Source: UBA5536 sp964592595 (GTDB taxonomy: Bacteria > Bacteroidota > Bacteroidia > Bacteroidales > F082). Taken from it: a DNA stretch of 64,000 nucleotides. Positions 45,746 to 54,589 of the stretch are shown in pieces. Each line of letters starts with the position of its first letter. Within the stretch, counting starts at the first letter, position 1. The position numbers were made by a program, and so were the translations under genes. The notes below the pieces were generated by a model. The model saw only the letters and a program-made list of their open reading frames with translations, did not search any database and was not told the origin of the DNA. The stretch lies in assembly GCA_964592595.1 (NCBI GenBank), contig CAZQFH010000009.1, positions 1 through 64,000 of the forward strand, in the 5' to 3' direction.

Positions 45746-45797
45746 TGGACAGAAAAATAATTTTATTGTAGTTTAGCCTTTTAAAAACTCCCTGAGC

Positions 45798-46262
45798 ATG
45801 AAGAAAATTGCAGTTTTCCCCGGGTCTTTCGATCCCCTCACACTTGGTCATGAGTCGTTGGTATTGAGGGCTTTGCCATTATTTGATGAAATCATTATTG
45901 CCATTGGGATCAATACTTTGAAAACTTATTTTTTCCCATTGGAAAAGCGGCAGGCCTGGATTGAAAAGGTTTTTAAGGATTATCCAGCAATAAAAGTTAC
46001 TACCTACACTGGGCTCACTGTTGATTATTGCCGTAAGGTGAATGCCCAATATATACTGAGGGGATTGCGCACTTCTGCCGATTTTGAATTTGAACGCAGC
46101 ATTGGGCAGGTAAATAAAAAATTGTATCATCAGATTGAAACCGTTTTTTTACTTACCACTCCTGAACTAACTTCCATTACGTCCAGCGTGATACGCGATG
46201 TTGTACGTAATAACGGAGATGCATCGCAGTTTGTACCCGAAGGCGTTGACCTGACAATATAG
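45798..46262 (+). CDS. coaD: Phosphopantetheine adenylyltransferase
   Basis: A 154-residue enzyme of coenzyme A synthesis making dephospho-CoA. The nucleotidylyltransferase motif is in VFPGSFDPLTLGHESLVLRA (TxGH), the second in QYILRGLRTSADFEFERSIGQVN and the third in TSITSSVIRDVVRNNGDASQFVP. Length and start are standard. It lies 52 bases after the Nudix gene on the same strand and 25 bases before the TlpA-like gene. Confidence 0.95.
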   Translation: MKKIAVFPGSFDPLTLGHESLVLRALPLFDEIIIAIGINTLKTYFFPLEKRQAWIEKVFKDYPAIKVTTYTGLTVDYCRKVNAQYILRGLRTSADFEFERSIGQVNKKLYHQIETVFLLTTPELTSITSSVIRDVVRNNGDASQFVPEGVDLTI

Positions 46263-46287
46263 TTTAGGCCTAAACGTTTCTTGTGCT

Positions 46288-47673
46288 ATGATGCAAAAAG
46301 TAATTCGACAGGTTTTCTTTTTAGTTTTTTTCTTTCAGCTGCTGCTCCTTAGCGCTCAAACTGTTGAAATTACAGGAAGCTGTAACCGTCCAGGAGCTTT
46401 GATTCGTTTGATTGTGTATGTTGATTTGCTTAATATGCATGCCAAAACAGAAGCTCAAACTTTTGCAGATGAGCAGGGAGCATTTAGCTTACAGGTAAAC
46501 ATTTCGGAGATTGGTGTTTATGAAGTAGCTGTTGATTTAGAGCGTGTTATGCTGGTTTTGAAACCTAATGCAAAATATGATTTCAACATTCATTTGGAAA
46601 CCGAACAATCCAATTTATCTTATTTCGATAAAGCTCCTCCGGCTATACTGATCAATCAATCCGATGATGATGGTTTGCAGCTGCAACTGGAAAATATTGA
46701 CAGGATCGTCAATAGCTTTGCCTTAGATCATTTTAAGGAGTTGTATCAGTTAAGACGATATGCTTTACTTGACACTTTAGAACAGCAACTCAGAACAGCA
46801 TTGAACTCAAAAAACACTGATTACCCAGAGGAATACGCTCGTTTTAAGCTGGCAGCATTGAAAATGGCCGTAAAAAGAAATGGGGGCAGGCAAATTATTG
46901 CTGATTATTTTCAGCATCATGCTGTTCTTTATCAGTTGGAGCCCTATATGAGCCTTTTCAAAGAGTTATTCAGGGATTATCTTTTGCACAATCGCAGTAT
47001 TAATGCATCCGAACTGGCTTCGATGCGTGTCGGAGATTTTCAAAACTGGAGAAATACCTTGAGAAGCGACAGCCTTTTAGCCTACAATACTGAATTGGCA
47101 GATCTTATCATCATACAATCCCTTAAAGATTTATATTACGATACCCGTTTCAATCGCATGGCTGTGAGGAATTATTTGTATATTCTTTCAAATCAGGCAG
47201 CTACGCAATATTTGAGACAAATTGCACATAATATATTGCTGGGGTTCGACTTTTTGGCAGCAGGAACAGCAGCCCCTGATTTTAGACTTAAAAATACAGT
47301 CAACATAAACAGGCAACTTGCAGATTTTAAAGGAGAAGCAGTGATTTTAGTTTTTGTTGATGATTCATGTCCGGTTTGCGAGCTGTTATTTCAAAGTTTG
47401 GAAGCTATCCAGCAAACGTTCGAAAACAAGTTTCAGATTGTGATAATGGCTTTTGAAAGAAAAGCTTATTATGCTAAATATCTGAATGATATGGGATATG
47501 ATTGGGAAATTTTAACAATTGAGCCCACTGATATCATCCTGCTCGAATCCTATAATATCCGTACTTTTCCGGAGATGGTTTTCATCACCGCCGAGGGAAA
47601 TATTGGCATGGCACCATTACCATCAGAGGAAATACCGCTGAAATACCACCTCAATCGCTTGCTCAGCAAATAG
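46288..47673 (+). CDS. TlpA-like thiol-disulfide protein
   Basis: A 461-residue exported protein. A signal peptide (FFLVFFFQLLLLSAQ) is followed by a DUF4369-like N-terminal beta domain and an alpha-helical middle (150-320). The C-terminal thioredoxin domain has the motif DDSCPVCELLFQSLEAI (CPVC, about residue 361) and the cis-proline turn IRTFPEMVFI. It likely reduces or isomerises periplasmic disulfides, as in the TlpA/ResA group, although the whole layout is Bacteroidota-specific. Same strand as coaD, 25 bases downstream. Confidence 0.82.
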   Translation: MMQKVIRQVFFLVFFFQLLLLSAQTVEITGSCNRPGALIRLIVYVDLLNMHAKTEAQTFADEQGAFSLQVNISEIGVYEVAVDLERVMLVLKPNAKYDFNIHLETEQSNLSYFDKAPPAILINQSDDDGLQLQLENIDRIVNSFALDHFKELYQLRRYALLDTLEQQLRTALNSKNTDYPEEYARFKLAALKMAVKRNGGRQIIADYFQHHAVLYQLEPYMSLFKELFRDYLLHNRSINASELASMRVGDFQNWRNTLRSDSLLAYNTELADLIIIQSLKDLYYDTRFNRMAVRNYLYILSNQAATQYLRQIAHNILLGFDFLAAGTAAPDFRLKNTVNINRQLADFKGEAVILVFVDDSCPVCELLFQSLEAIQQTFENKFQIVIMAFERKAYYAKYLNDMGYDWEILTIEPTDIILLESYNIRTFPEMVFITAEGNIGMAPLPSEEIPLKYHLNRLLSK

Positions 47674-47777
47674 TTGCTGCGGTTTAAAACTCGACTTTTT
47701 TAAAAAAAACTAAAACAATAATGCCATCCAGAGCTAACAAATTAATAGTCGTTTTCACCTAATTAAATTAAACCCGT

Positions 47778-47785
47778 TAACTTTG
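47778..47785 (+). promoter_or_regulatory. -7 promoter box TAACTTTG for secA
   Basis: Exact TAnnTTTG 80 bases before the chosen secA ATG (47866). Confidence 0.55.
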
Positions 47786-47865
47786 TCCTCTGATGATTTG
47801 CTGGCGCAATGGAACGATTGTTGCTGGTTGATATATTTGCTAATAAGATACAATCCGATAAATCT

Positions 47866-50800
47866 ATGTTTGGTTTAATAAAAAAAATGCTCGGCGACAA
47901 AGCTACCCGCGATTTAAAAGCCGTTAAACCTTTGCTTGACAAAACTTTAGCCGCCTACAAAATTATTGAGCAACTCGATAACGATAGTTTACGTGCAAAG
48001 ACAAACGAGTTTAAACAAAAAATAAAAGATTCCATTGCGCCTGAAGTTCAAGAGATTGAATCCTTGAAGCAGCAGATTGAAAATACGTTCGAGATGGAAT
48101 CGGCCGAGAAAGAAAAAATTTACGAGCAGATTGATAAGCTCGAAAAGCAGCAATACGATAAAACTGAAGCACTCCTCACAGAGATACTTCCCGAAGCTTT
48201 TTCGGTTATGAAAGAAACCGCGCGCAGGTTTAAGGAGAATGAAATTATTGAAGTATCAGCTAACGAGATGGATCGCGATCTGGCGGCAAAGTACGCACAT
48301 ATCGAGATTAAAGGCGACAAAGCCTTTTACCGAAACAGCTGGATAGCAGGTGGAAACACCATCATCTGGGATATGGTACATTATGATGTTCAGCTGATTG
48401 GAGGTATTGTGCTTCATCAGGGGAAGATTGCTGAGATGGCCACTGGTGAAGGAAAAACCCTTGTTGCCACGCTGCCTGTTTACCTGAATGCACTGGCCGG
48501 GAAAGGAGTTCATTTGGTTACGGTGAATGATTACCTTGCCAAGCGCGACTCGGAGTGGATGGGGGCAATTTATGAATTCCTCGGGCTTACTGTTGATTGC
48601 ATCGACAAGCATCAGCCGAATTCAGCAGCTCGTCGCAAAGCCTACCTGGCAGATATTACATATGGCACAAATAACGAATTTGGCTTTGATTACCTGCGCG
48701 ACAATATGACAGGTAACCCAGATGAACTTGTGCAGCGCAAACACCACTATACCATTGTGGATGAGGTGGATTCCGTATTGATTGATGATGCCCGTACGCC
48801 ATTGATCATCAGTGGTCCTACGCCGCGTGGTGATCATCAGGAGTTTGACGCCCTCAAGCCTGATGTTGTGAAGCTGTTTAATGCCCAGAAGTCATTGGTA
48901 AGCAGCATACTTGCCGAATCAAAAAAAATCCTGCAAGCGGCTGGAAAAGAAGCTGATACAAAAAAAGGTGGCGACTTACTTTTCAGGGCTTACCGGGGTC
49001 TGCCCAAAAATCATGCACTCATTAAATTCCTGAGCGAAGAGGGCATGCGGTCGCTGATGCAGAAAACGGAGAGTTTTTATTTGCAGGAACAAGCCAAAAA
49101 CATGCATCTTATCGATGATGAGTTGTATTTTGTGATTGATGAACAACACAACTCCGTCGATTTGACCGAAAAGGGAATCGATTTGTTGACTGAATCATAC
49201 AACGAAGCTGACTTTTTTATCCTGCCAGACATCGGTGCAACTATTGCCGATCTGGAAAAGCTGCAGCTTAAGGAAGAAGAGCTTTTGGAACGTAAAAGTG
49301 AAATGATTCGAAATTTCACAATTAAATCAGAGCGTTTGCATACCGTTCATCAGCTTTTGAAAGCCTACACCCTTTTTGAAAAGGATGTGGAGTATGTGAT
49401 CATGGACAATAAAGTGAAGATTGTTGATGAACAAACTGGCCGTATTATGGAAGGCAGGCGCTATTCCGATGGTTTGCATCAGGCAATTGAAGCCAAGGAA
49501 AATGTAAAAATTGAAGCCGCCACGCAAACTTATGCCACCATCACCCTACAGAACTATTTCAGGATGTACAGCAAGCTGGCTGGTATGACGGGTACAGCCG
49601 AAACCGAAGCTGGTGAGCTGTGGGATATCTACAAGCTTGATGTGGTTGTGATTCCAACTAACAAACCTATAGCACGCGATGACCGTCAGGATTTGGTTTA
49701 CAAAACAAAACGCGAAAAGTTTAATGCGGTTATTGATGAAATTGAATCGCTCGTAAATGCCAGAAGGCCTGTTTTGGTTGGTACTACCTCTGTAGAGACC
49801 TCTGAATTATTGGCGCGTATGCTGCAGCGAAAAGGTATTGCACATAATGTGCTTAATGCCAAGCTTCATGCCAAAGAAGCACAAATTGTAAAAGAAGCCG
49901 GACAAGCCGGAACTGTTACCATCGCCACTAATATGGCCGGTCGTGGTACGGATATCAAACTTGGCGCCGGAGTAAAAGAGGCTGGTGGTTTGGCTATTAT
50001 TGGTACAGAGCGTCATGAGTCGCGGCGCGTTGACAGGCAGCTTCGTGGACGTGCCGGACGACAGGGTGACCCGGGAAGCTCACAGTTTTTTGTGTCGCTT
50101 GAGGATGACTTGATGCGTATGTTTGGCTCTGGAAGAATAGCAGGACTGATGGACAGGCTTGGCCTTAAGGAAGGTGAAGTGATTCAGCATTCCATGATTA
50201 CCAAATCCATCGAAAGGGCACAGCGTAAGGTTGAGGAAAACAACTTTGGAATTCGTAAGCGCTTGCTCGAATATGATGATGTGATGAATGCCCAACGTGA
50301 GGTGATTTATAAGAAAAGAAAACATGCATTATTTGGCGAACGTCTTTCAGTAGACATCTCTAATATGATGTACGACCTTGCTGAACAGATTGTTACAGAT
50401 AATCAGGATGGCCGTGATTTTGAAAATTTCAAGATGAACCTGATTGCACAACTTGGGATCGAGTCGCCCTTTGATGAAGATCAATTCTTTGCCCCAAAAG
50501 CAGAAGAAATTACAGAACAAGTATTCGCGCTTGCATCAACCCGCTATCGTGATAAGAACAAAAGAATTGGTGAAAAAACCATGCCTATAATTCAGGATGT
50601 TTACCAACGGCAATCGCAATACGAGAATATCGCTATTCCAATCACCGATGGCACTAAAGGTATGCAGGTTGTTGTTAACCTCAAAAAGGCTGTTGATAAT
50701 GGCTCGCGCGAAGTAAGCCTTTCAATAGAAAAAAGTATCACACTTGGTTTGATTGATGACTCCTGGAAAGAACACCTGCGTGAGCTCGACGACCTGAAGC

Positions 50801-51168
50801 AATCAGTGCAGAATGCAACTTATGAGCAAAAAGATCCGCTATTGATTTACAAGTTTGAGTCGTTTCAGTTGTTTAAAACAATGGTTCAGAAGATCAACCG
50901 CGAAGTGATTTCGTTCCTGATGCGGGCTGATATTCCAGTGCAGGATCCCAGCAACGTAAAAGAGGCCAGGAAACCAAAAGGAATCGACCGCTCGCAGATG
51001 AAGGAAGAACGTTCCGACTTACTTTCGCAGGCACACAGCAAAACGCAACAGCAAGAGGTGACGCAGCCTATTGTCGCTGAGAAAAAAGTTGGACGGAATG
51101 AGCCTTGTCCATGTGGAAGTGGTAAAAAATATAAAAATTGTCATGGAAAAGTAACTGCCAACGTGTGA
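47866..51168 (+). CDS. secA: Preprotein translocase ATPase SecA
   Basis: The ATG at 47866 (MFGLIKKMLGDKATRDLK) is the usual start; the frame is open to an ATG at 47809, but the extra 19 residues do not match the family. The 1100-residue motor has Walker A EMATGEGKTLVATLP, DEAD-like motif IVDEVDSVLIDDARTPLIISGP, helicase motifs ATNMAGRGTDIKLG and RQLRGRAGRQGDPGSSQFFVS, the scaffold and wing regions, and a C-terminal zinc SEC-C motif (RNEPCPCGSGKKYKNCHG). Relative to E. coli SecA it has an extra block of roughly 100 residues after the SGPTPRGD segment, as is common in Bacteroidota. It drives export through SecYEG. Confidence 0.96.
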   Translation: MFGLIKKMLGDKATRDLKAVKPLLDKTLAAYKIIEQLDNDSLRAKTNEFKQKIKDSIAPEVQEIESLKQQIENTFEMESAEKEKIYEQIDKLEKQQYDKTEALLTEILPEAFSVMKETARRFKENEIIEVSANEMDRDLAAKYAHIEIKGDKAFYRNSWIAGGNTIIWDMVHYDVQLIGGIVLHQGKIAEMATGEGKTLVATLPVYLNALAGKGVHLVTVNDYLAKRDSEWMGAIYEFLGLTVDCIDKHQPNSAARRKAYLADITYGTNNEFGFDYLRDNMTGNPDELVQRKHHYTIVDEVDSVLIDDARTPLIISGPTPRGDHQEFDALKPDVVKLFNAQKSLVSSILAESKKILQAAGKEADTKKGGDLLFRAYRGLPKNHALIKFLSEEGMRSLMQKTESFYLQEQAKNMHLIDDELYFVIDEQHNSVDLTEKGIDLLTESYNEADFFILPDIGATIADLEKLQLKEEELLERKSEMIRNFTIKSERLHTVHQLLKAYTLFEKDVEYVIMDNKVKIVDEQTGRIMEGRRYSDGLHQAIEAKENVKIEAATQTYATITLQNYFRMYSKLAGMTGTAETEAGELWDIYKLDVVVIPTNKPIARDDRQDLVYKTKREKFNAVIDEIESLVNARRPVLVGTTSVETSELLARMLQRKGIAHNVLNAKLHAKEAQIVKEAGQAGTVTIATNMAGRGTDIKLGAGVKEAGGLAIIGTERHESRRVDRQLRGRAGRQGDPGSSQFFVSLEDDLMRMFGSGRIAGLMDRLGLKEGEVIQHSMITKSIERAQRKVEENNFGIRKRLLEYDDVMNAQREVIYKKRKHALFGERLSVDISNMMYDLAEQIVTDNQDGRDFENFKMNLIAQLGIESPFDEDQFFAPKAEEITEQVFALASTRYRDKNKRIGEKTMPIIQDVYQRQSQYENIAIPITDGTKGMQVVVNLKKAVDNGSREVSLSIEKSITLGLIDDSWKEHLRELDDLKQSVQNATYEQKDPLLIYKFESFQLFKTMVQKINREVISFLMRADIPVQDPSNVKEARKPKGIDRSQMKEERSDLLSQAHSKTQQQEVTQPIVAEKKVGRNEPCPCGSGKKYKNCHGKVTANV

Positions 51169-51173
51169 TTGCT

Positions 51174-51181
51174 TATCTTTG
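51174..51181 (+). promoter_or_regulatory. -7 promoter box TATCTTTG after secA
   Basis: Exact TAnnTTTG starting 5 bases after the secA stop, 52 bases before the lipoprotein gene. It implies separate transcription of the lipoprotein/patatin pair. Confidence 0.55.
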
Positions 51182-51233
51182 CGACAGGACGTTATGAAGC
51201 CTATCTAAAGTGATTAAATAATACTTTATCAAT

Positions 51234-51653
51234 ATGAAAACAGTTCTTTCTTTTGTTGGCTTAATGATAGTGTTATTTTTTGTATCCTGCATCAAAGATA
51301 ACCCACCTGGTGACGAAATTCCGGTGTTTTCCTACGCCGAACCTGTTGTAAATCCTCCTGACGAATTTATGATTGTTTTTAACACCTCATGGGTAGGCGA
51401 TCGCATCAGCACAGTTCAGTTTGATACCAGCGCTGTTTGGTTGATCGAAAAACTTGGAGACGGCAGAATAAGTCTTTTCATCAGTAACGATACTGTTAAC
51501 TTACCAATTGCCTATGCAGATACTTTGGGTTTTCAAGGTGGAAAGGCATATACAATTATTGTTAATAATGTATATACCAGCGAGTTTAATAACTTCTTTG
51601 TTGGTTTCGAAAAGCTTGATATCGCCTATGAAAGCTTTGTACCCAAGTTCTGA
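51234..51653 (+). CDS. Small lipoprotein, uncharacterised
   Basis: A 139-residue lipoprotein (signal VLSFVGLMIVLFFVSC with lipobox cysteine). The mature region is beta-rich (FMIVFNTSWVGDRISTVQFDTSAVW, then 'GGKAYTIIVNNVYTSEF'). I do not recognise a family. It lies upstream of the patatin/barrel gene, whose start follows its stop by 22 bases; an accessory role in the outer membrane is an inference from position. Confidence 0.65.
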   Translation: MKTVLSFVGLMIVLFFVSCIKDNPPGDEIPVFSYAEPVVNPPDEFMIVFNTSWVGDRISTVQFDTSAVWLIEKLGDGRISLFISNDTVNLPIAYADTLGFQGGKAYTIIVNNVYTSEFNNFFVGFEKLDIAYESFVPKF

Positions 51654-51675
51654 TTTTCAAAAATCATTCAGGTCG

Positions 51676-53871
51676 ATGTCGTTTATCAAATGGCTGATTA
51701 TCGCCAGTTTGTTCTTTTTTTTGGGCAATTTAAAAGCTCAGCAAAGCAATCAGGAACGTCCAAAACTTGGCCTTGTGCTAAGTGGAGGAGGCGCTAAAGG
51801 TTTTGCCCACATTGGGGCTATCAAGGTTTTTGAAGAGGCTGGCCTAAAGTTTGACTATATCGGCGGCACTTCGATGGGGAGTATCATTGGCGGGCTTTAT
51901 GCGCTTGGCTATCATCCTGATACGATGGTTAAAATTGTTGGTGAACAAGACTGGAATACACTGATGGCCGACAAAATTCCACGTAGGTTTATTCCTATTG
52001 AAGAGAAAAAGAATGCAGATCGTTTTATTGCTACTTTTCCAATCAAACGGCGAAAGCTTCAGATGAAGCAAGGATTGTACAACGGCCAGCTTATCGAATC
52101 TCTTTTAGCTCATTATACCAGTCAATCCTATCAATATCATCGCTTTAGAGATTTTTCGGTTCCTTTTATCTGTATTGGAACCGATTTGGAAGACGGCTCC
52201 TCAGTTGTGCTTGATAGCGGTGTGCTGCACAAAGCTTTGCGCGCCAGTATGTCGATCCCAAGTTATTTTACGCCTGTTCAGCTCAACGATCGCTTGTTGG
52301 TTGATGGGGGAGTGGTGAATAATTATCCGGTAGCTGATGTTAAAACAATGGGTGCAGATTTGATAGTTGGCGTTGACGTTCAGACCGGTTTGCATCATCC
52401 TGAACAGTTAAATTCATTAGTAAAAATTATTGATCAGGTTACTGCTTTCTACCGCATGGATGCTAATAAAAAAGGTTTTGAGCAAACGGATATTTACATT
52501 AAGCCGGAATTGGGAAACTTTGACGTAATGAGTTTTGAGGATTACGACAGTATAATCAATTTGGGAGAGCAAGCAGCCCGCAAAGCCCTGCCGAATCTGA
52601 AAAGGCTGGCCGACTCATTGAACCAGCTTGGACCTGGATTGGAAAGGGAGCTCAATGCCAAACCACTTGATTCGGTTTTTGTTTCTTCTTTACAATACCG
52701 GGGTCTTAATGATGTTTCAGGGTCATACCTCGAGGGTGCTTTACAGATTGAACCCCGTCAGTGGCTCAAATTGCATGATTTGAATCAAGGGATTTTGAGG
52801 GCATATGGAAGTGGCTTTTTTGAGGTGGTAACCTATCACTTTTTGCCTGATATTGAGGGTGTTGTGCTTGTTGTTGAGGTGAAAGAAGCGGGTTCGGGAA
52901 TTTTGGGAGCCGGAATCCATTTTGATTCTGATTACAAAGTAGCACTTTTACTAAATGCTACCTATAAAAATGTTCTGCTTAAAGGTTCAAAATTATTTAT
53001 AGATGTAAGTTTTGGTGAAAACCCGCGTATTTCAGGCTTTTACCTTATCGATAGAGGGCAAAAGCCTGGTTTTGGTTTGAAAATTACCAGTTTTGGACTC
53101 GGTTTTAACCAATACGACAACAATAATATAATTGATGTTTTTACCACCAATCAAAATAAAGTTGCGGTTTTTACACAACTCAGCCGAAAGAATACCTTAC
53201 AGTTTAGAAGTGGGTTTGAATATGAATACATTAAATTGACAAGCAATTTGAGTCCGGCAATTAGTGATGAATACAATTCTTACCTTACACTTTTTGTAAA
53301 TTGGATTGCAGATACTTACGACCGTTCGAGTTTCCCAACACGCGGTATTCAATTCGATTTAAAGGGAAAATTTATTGTTCCGGTAAAACAGAACTGGGAC
53401 GAAGATTTATTATCAAACGCCTGGATGTTTCAGATGCGGTTTTCACAAAATTCGCCACTGTCTCAGCGAAGCACTTTCCGGTCAACCATTAACGCGGGAT
53501 TTACTATCAAAGACAATTTGCCTCCGCCACAACATTGGTTCATCCTTGGAGGACAGTCTTCCAGCAATTATTATGATGGGTTTATCCCTTTTACAGGCTT
53601 GCGTTTTATTGAGGAAGCGGGTCTTTATAATTTGGTTGGAAGTTTTGCCTGGCAATACAATATCCACCGGCGGTTTTACCTGACCTTGAAATGGGATTTG
53701 GGCTTTATTTCTGTTGATATAGAAGATATGATGCGAAACCCTCAGCTGATTTCCGGTTTTGGCCTCACTGCTGGTTACGACAGCTTTATAGGACCTGTTG
53801 AATTTAGTGTGATGGGTTCTAATGTTAATAACGGAATGCTCACTTTCCTGAATATTGGTTATTGGTTCTAA
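51676..53871 (+). CDS. Patatin-like phospholipase fused to outer-membrane beta-barrel
   Basis: The start at 51676 (MSFIKWLIIASLFFFLGNLKAQ) gives a clean signal peptide; the frame extends further upstream to 51508 but overlaps the lipoprotein gene there. Of 731 residues, 30-270 form a patatin domain: oxyanion loop GGGAKG, nucleophile serine in GGTSMGS and the Asp in DGGVVNNYPVAD. About 340-400 resemble a POTRA domain, and the C-terminal 330 residues alternate in a barrel pattern ending NIGYWF, typical of BamA-related (PlpD-like) proteins. It is likely a surface-exposed phospholipase or lipid-transfer factor. pyrH follows 9 bases later. Confidence 0.87.
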   Translation: MSFIKWLIIASLFFFLGNLKAQQSNQERPKLGLVLSGGGAKGFAHIGAIKVFEEAGLKFDYIGGTSMGSIIGGLYALGYHPDTMVKIVGEQDWNTLMADKIPRRFIPIEEKKNADRFIATFPIKRRKLQMKQGLYNGQLIESLLAHYTSQSYQYHRFRDFSVPFICIGTDLEDGSSVVLDSGVLHKALRASMSIPSYFTPVQLNDRLLVDGGVVNNYPVADVKTMGADLIVGVDVQTGLHHPEQLNSLVKIIDQVTAFYRMDANKKGFEQTDIYIKPELGNFDVMSFEDYDSIINLGEQAARKALPNLKRLADSLNQLGPGLERELNAKPLDSVFVSSLQYRGLNDVSGSYLEGALQIEPRQWLKLHDLNQGILRAYGSGFFEVVTYHFLPDIEGVVLVVEVKEAGSGILGAGIHFDSDYKVALLLNATYKNVLLKGSKLFIDVSFGENPRISGFYLIDRGQKPGFGLKITSFGLGFNQYDNNNIIDVFTTNQNKVAVFTQLSRKNTLQFRSGFEYEYIKLTSNLSPAISDEYNSYLTLFVNWIADTYDRSSFPTRGIQFDLKGKFIVPVKQNWDEDLLSNAWMFQMRFSQNSPLSQRSTFRSTINAGFTIKDNLPPPQHWFILGGQSSSNYYDGFIPFTGLRFIEEAGLYNLVGSFAWQYNIHRRFYLTLKWDLGFISVDIEDMMRNPQLISGFGLTAGYDSFIGPVEFSVMGSNVNNGMLTFLNIGYWF

Positions 53872-53880
53872 ATTTAGCTT

Positions 53881-54588
53881 ATGAAATATAAAAGAGTACT
53901 TTTAAAATTGAGTGGAGAAGCCCTGATGGGCAAACAACAATTTGGCATCGACCCAATGCGTTTGGAATCCTATGCACATGAAATTGAACTGGCTGCCCGG
54001 CAAGGTGTGCAGATCGCCATTGTAATAGGTGGCGGAAATATTTTCAGAGGGCTGCAAGGTGTCAGCCAGGGAATGGATCGCGTGCAAGGAGATTATATGG
54101 GCATGTTGGCTACTGTGATCAATAGTATGGCACTTCAGTCAACGCTGAAGAGTAAAGGATTGAAAGCGGCTTTGCTTTCCGGTGTGCAGATCGACCGCAT
54201 TGCTGACTCGATGAGTGCATCAAAAGCTATTGATTTGCTTGAGAGCGGTCATATCGTCATTATAAGTGGAGGAACAGGAAATCCATTCTTTACAACTGAT
54301 ACAGCAGCTGCTTTGCGTGGTGTAGAGATTCAAGCCGAAGTGTTACTCAAAGGAACACGTGTGGATGGCGTTTATACCGCTGACCCGGAAAAGGATCCCG
54401 CAGCGGTTAAATACGATCAAATCACTTTTGAAGAAGCTTACAGCAAGCAGTTAAAGGTAATGGATCTTACCGCTTTTACGTTGTGCAGCGAAAATAAACT
54501 TCCTATTTTGGTATTTGATATGAATAAAGCGGGCAATTTGCTGGCAGTGTTGAATGGCGAACCTATTGGTACTATAGTTTCTTCTTAA
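53881..54588 (+). CDS. pyrH: UMP kinase
   Basis: A 235-residue UMP kinase of the amino-acid-kinase fold. It starts YKRVLLKLSGEALMG, has IVIGGGNIFRG (the nucleotide loop), DYMGMLATVINSMALQ and 'SGGTGNPFFTTDTAAALR', and the C-terminal 'KVMDLTAFTLCSENKLPI'. It phosphorylates UMP to UDP. In many bacteria frr follows directly; here a glycosyltransferase gene lies between. Confidence 0.96.
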   Translation: MKYKRVLLKLSGEALMGKQQFGIDPMRLESYAHEIELAARQGVQIAIVIGGGNIFRGLQGVSQGMDRVQGDYMGMLATVINSMALQSTLKSKGLKAALLSGVQIDRIADSMSASKAIDLLESGHIVIISGGTGNPFFTTDTAAALRGVEIQAEVLLKGTRVDGVYTADPEKDPAAVKYDQITFEEAYSKQLKVMDLTAFTLCSENKLPILVFDMNKAGNLLAVLNGEPIGTIVSS

Positions 54589-54589
54589 A

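Noticed and set aside
51508..51675. Extended N-terminus of the patatin gene
   Set aside because: The upstream residues overlap the lipoprotein gene and are not a signal peptide; the ATG at 51676 gives a clean one.
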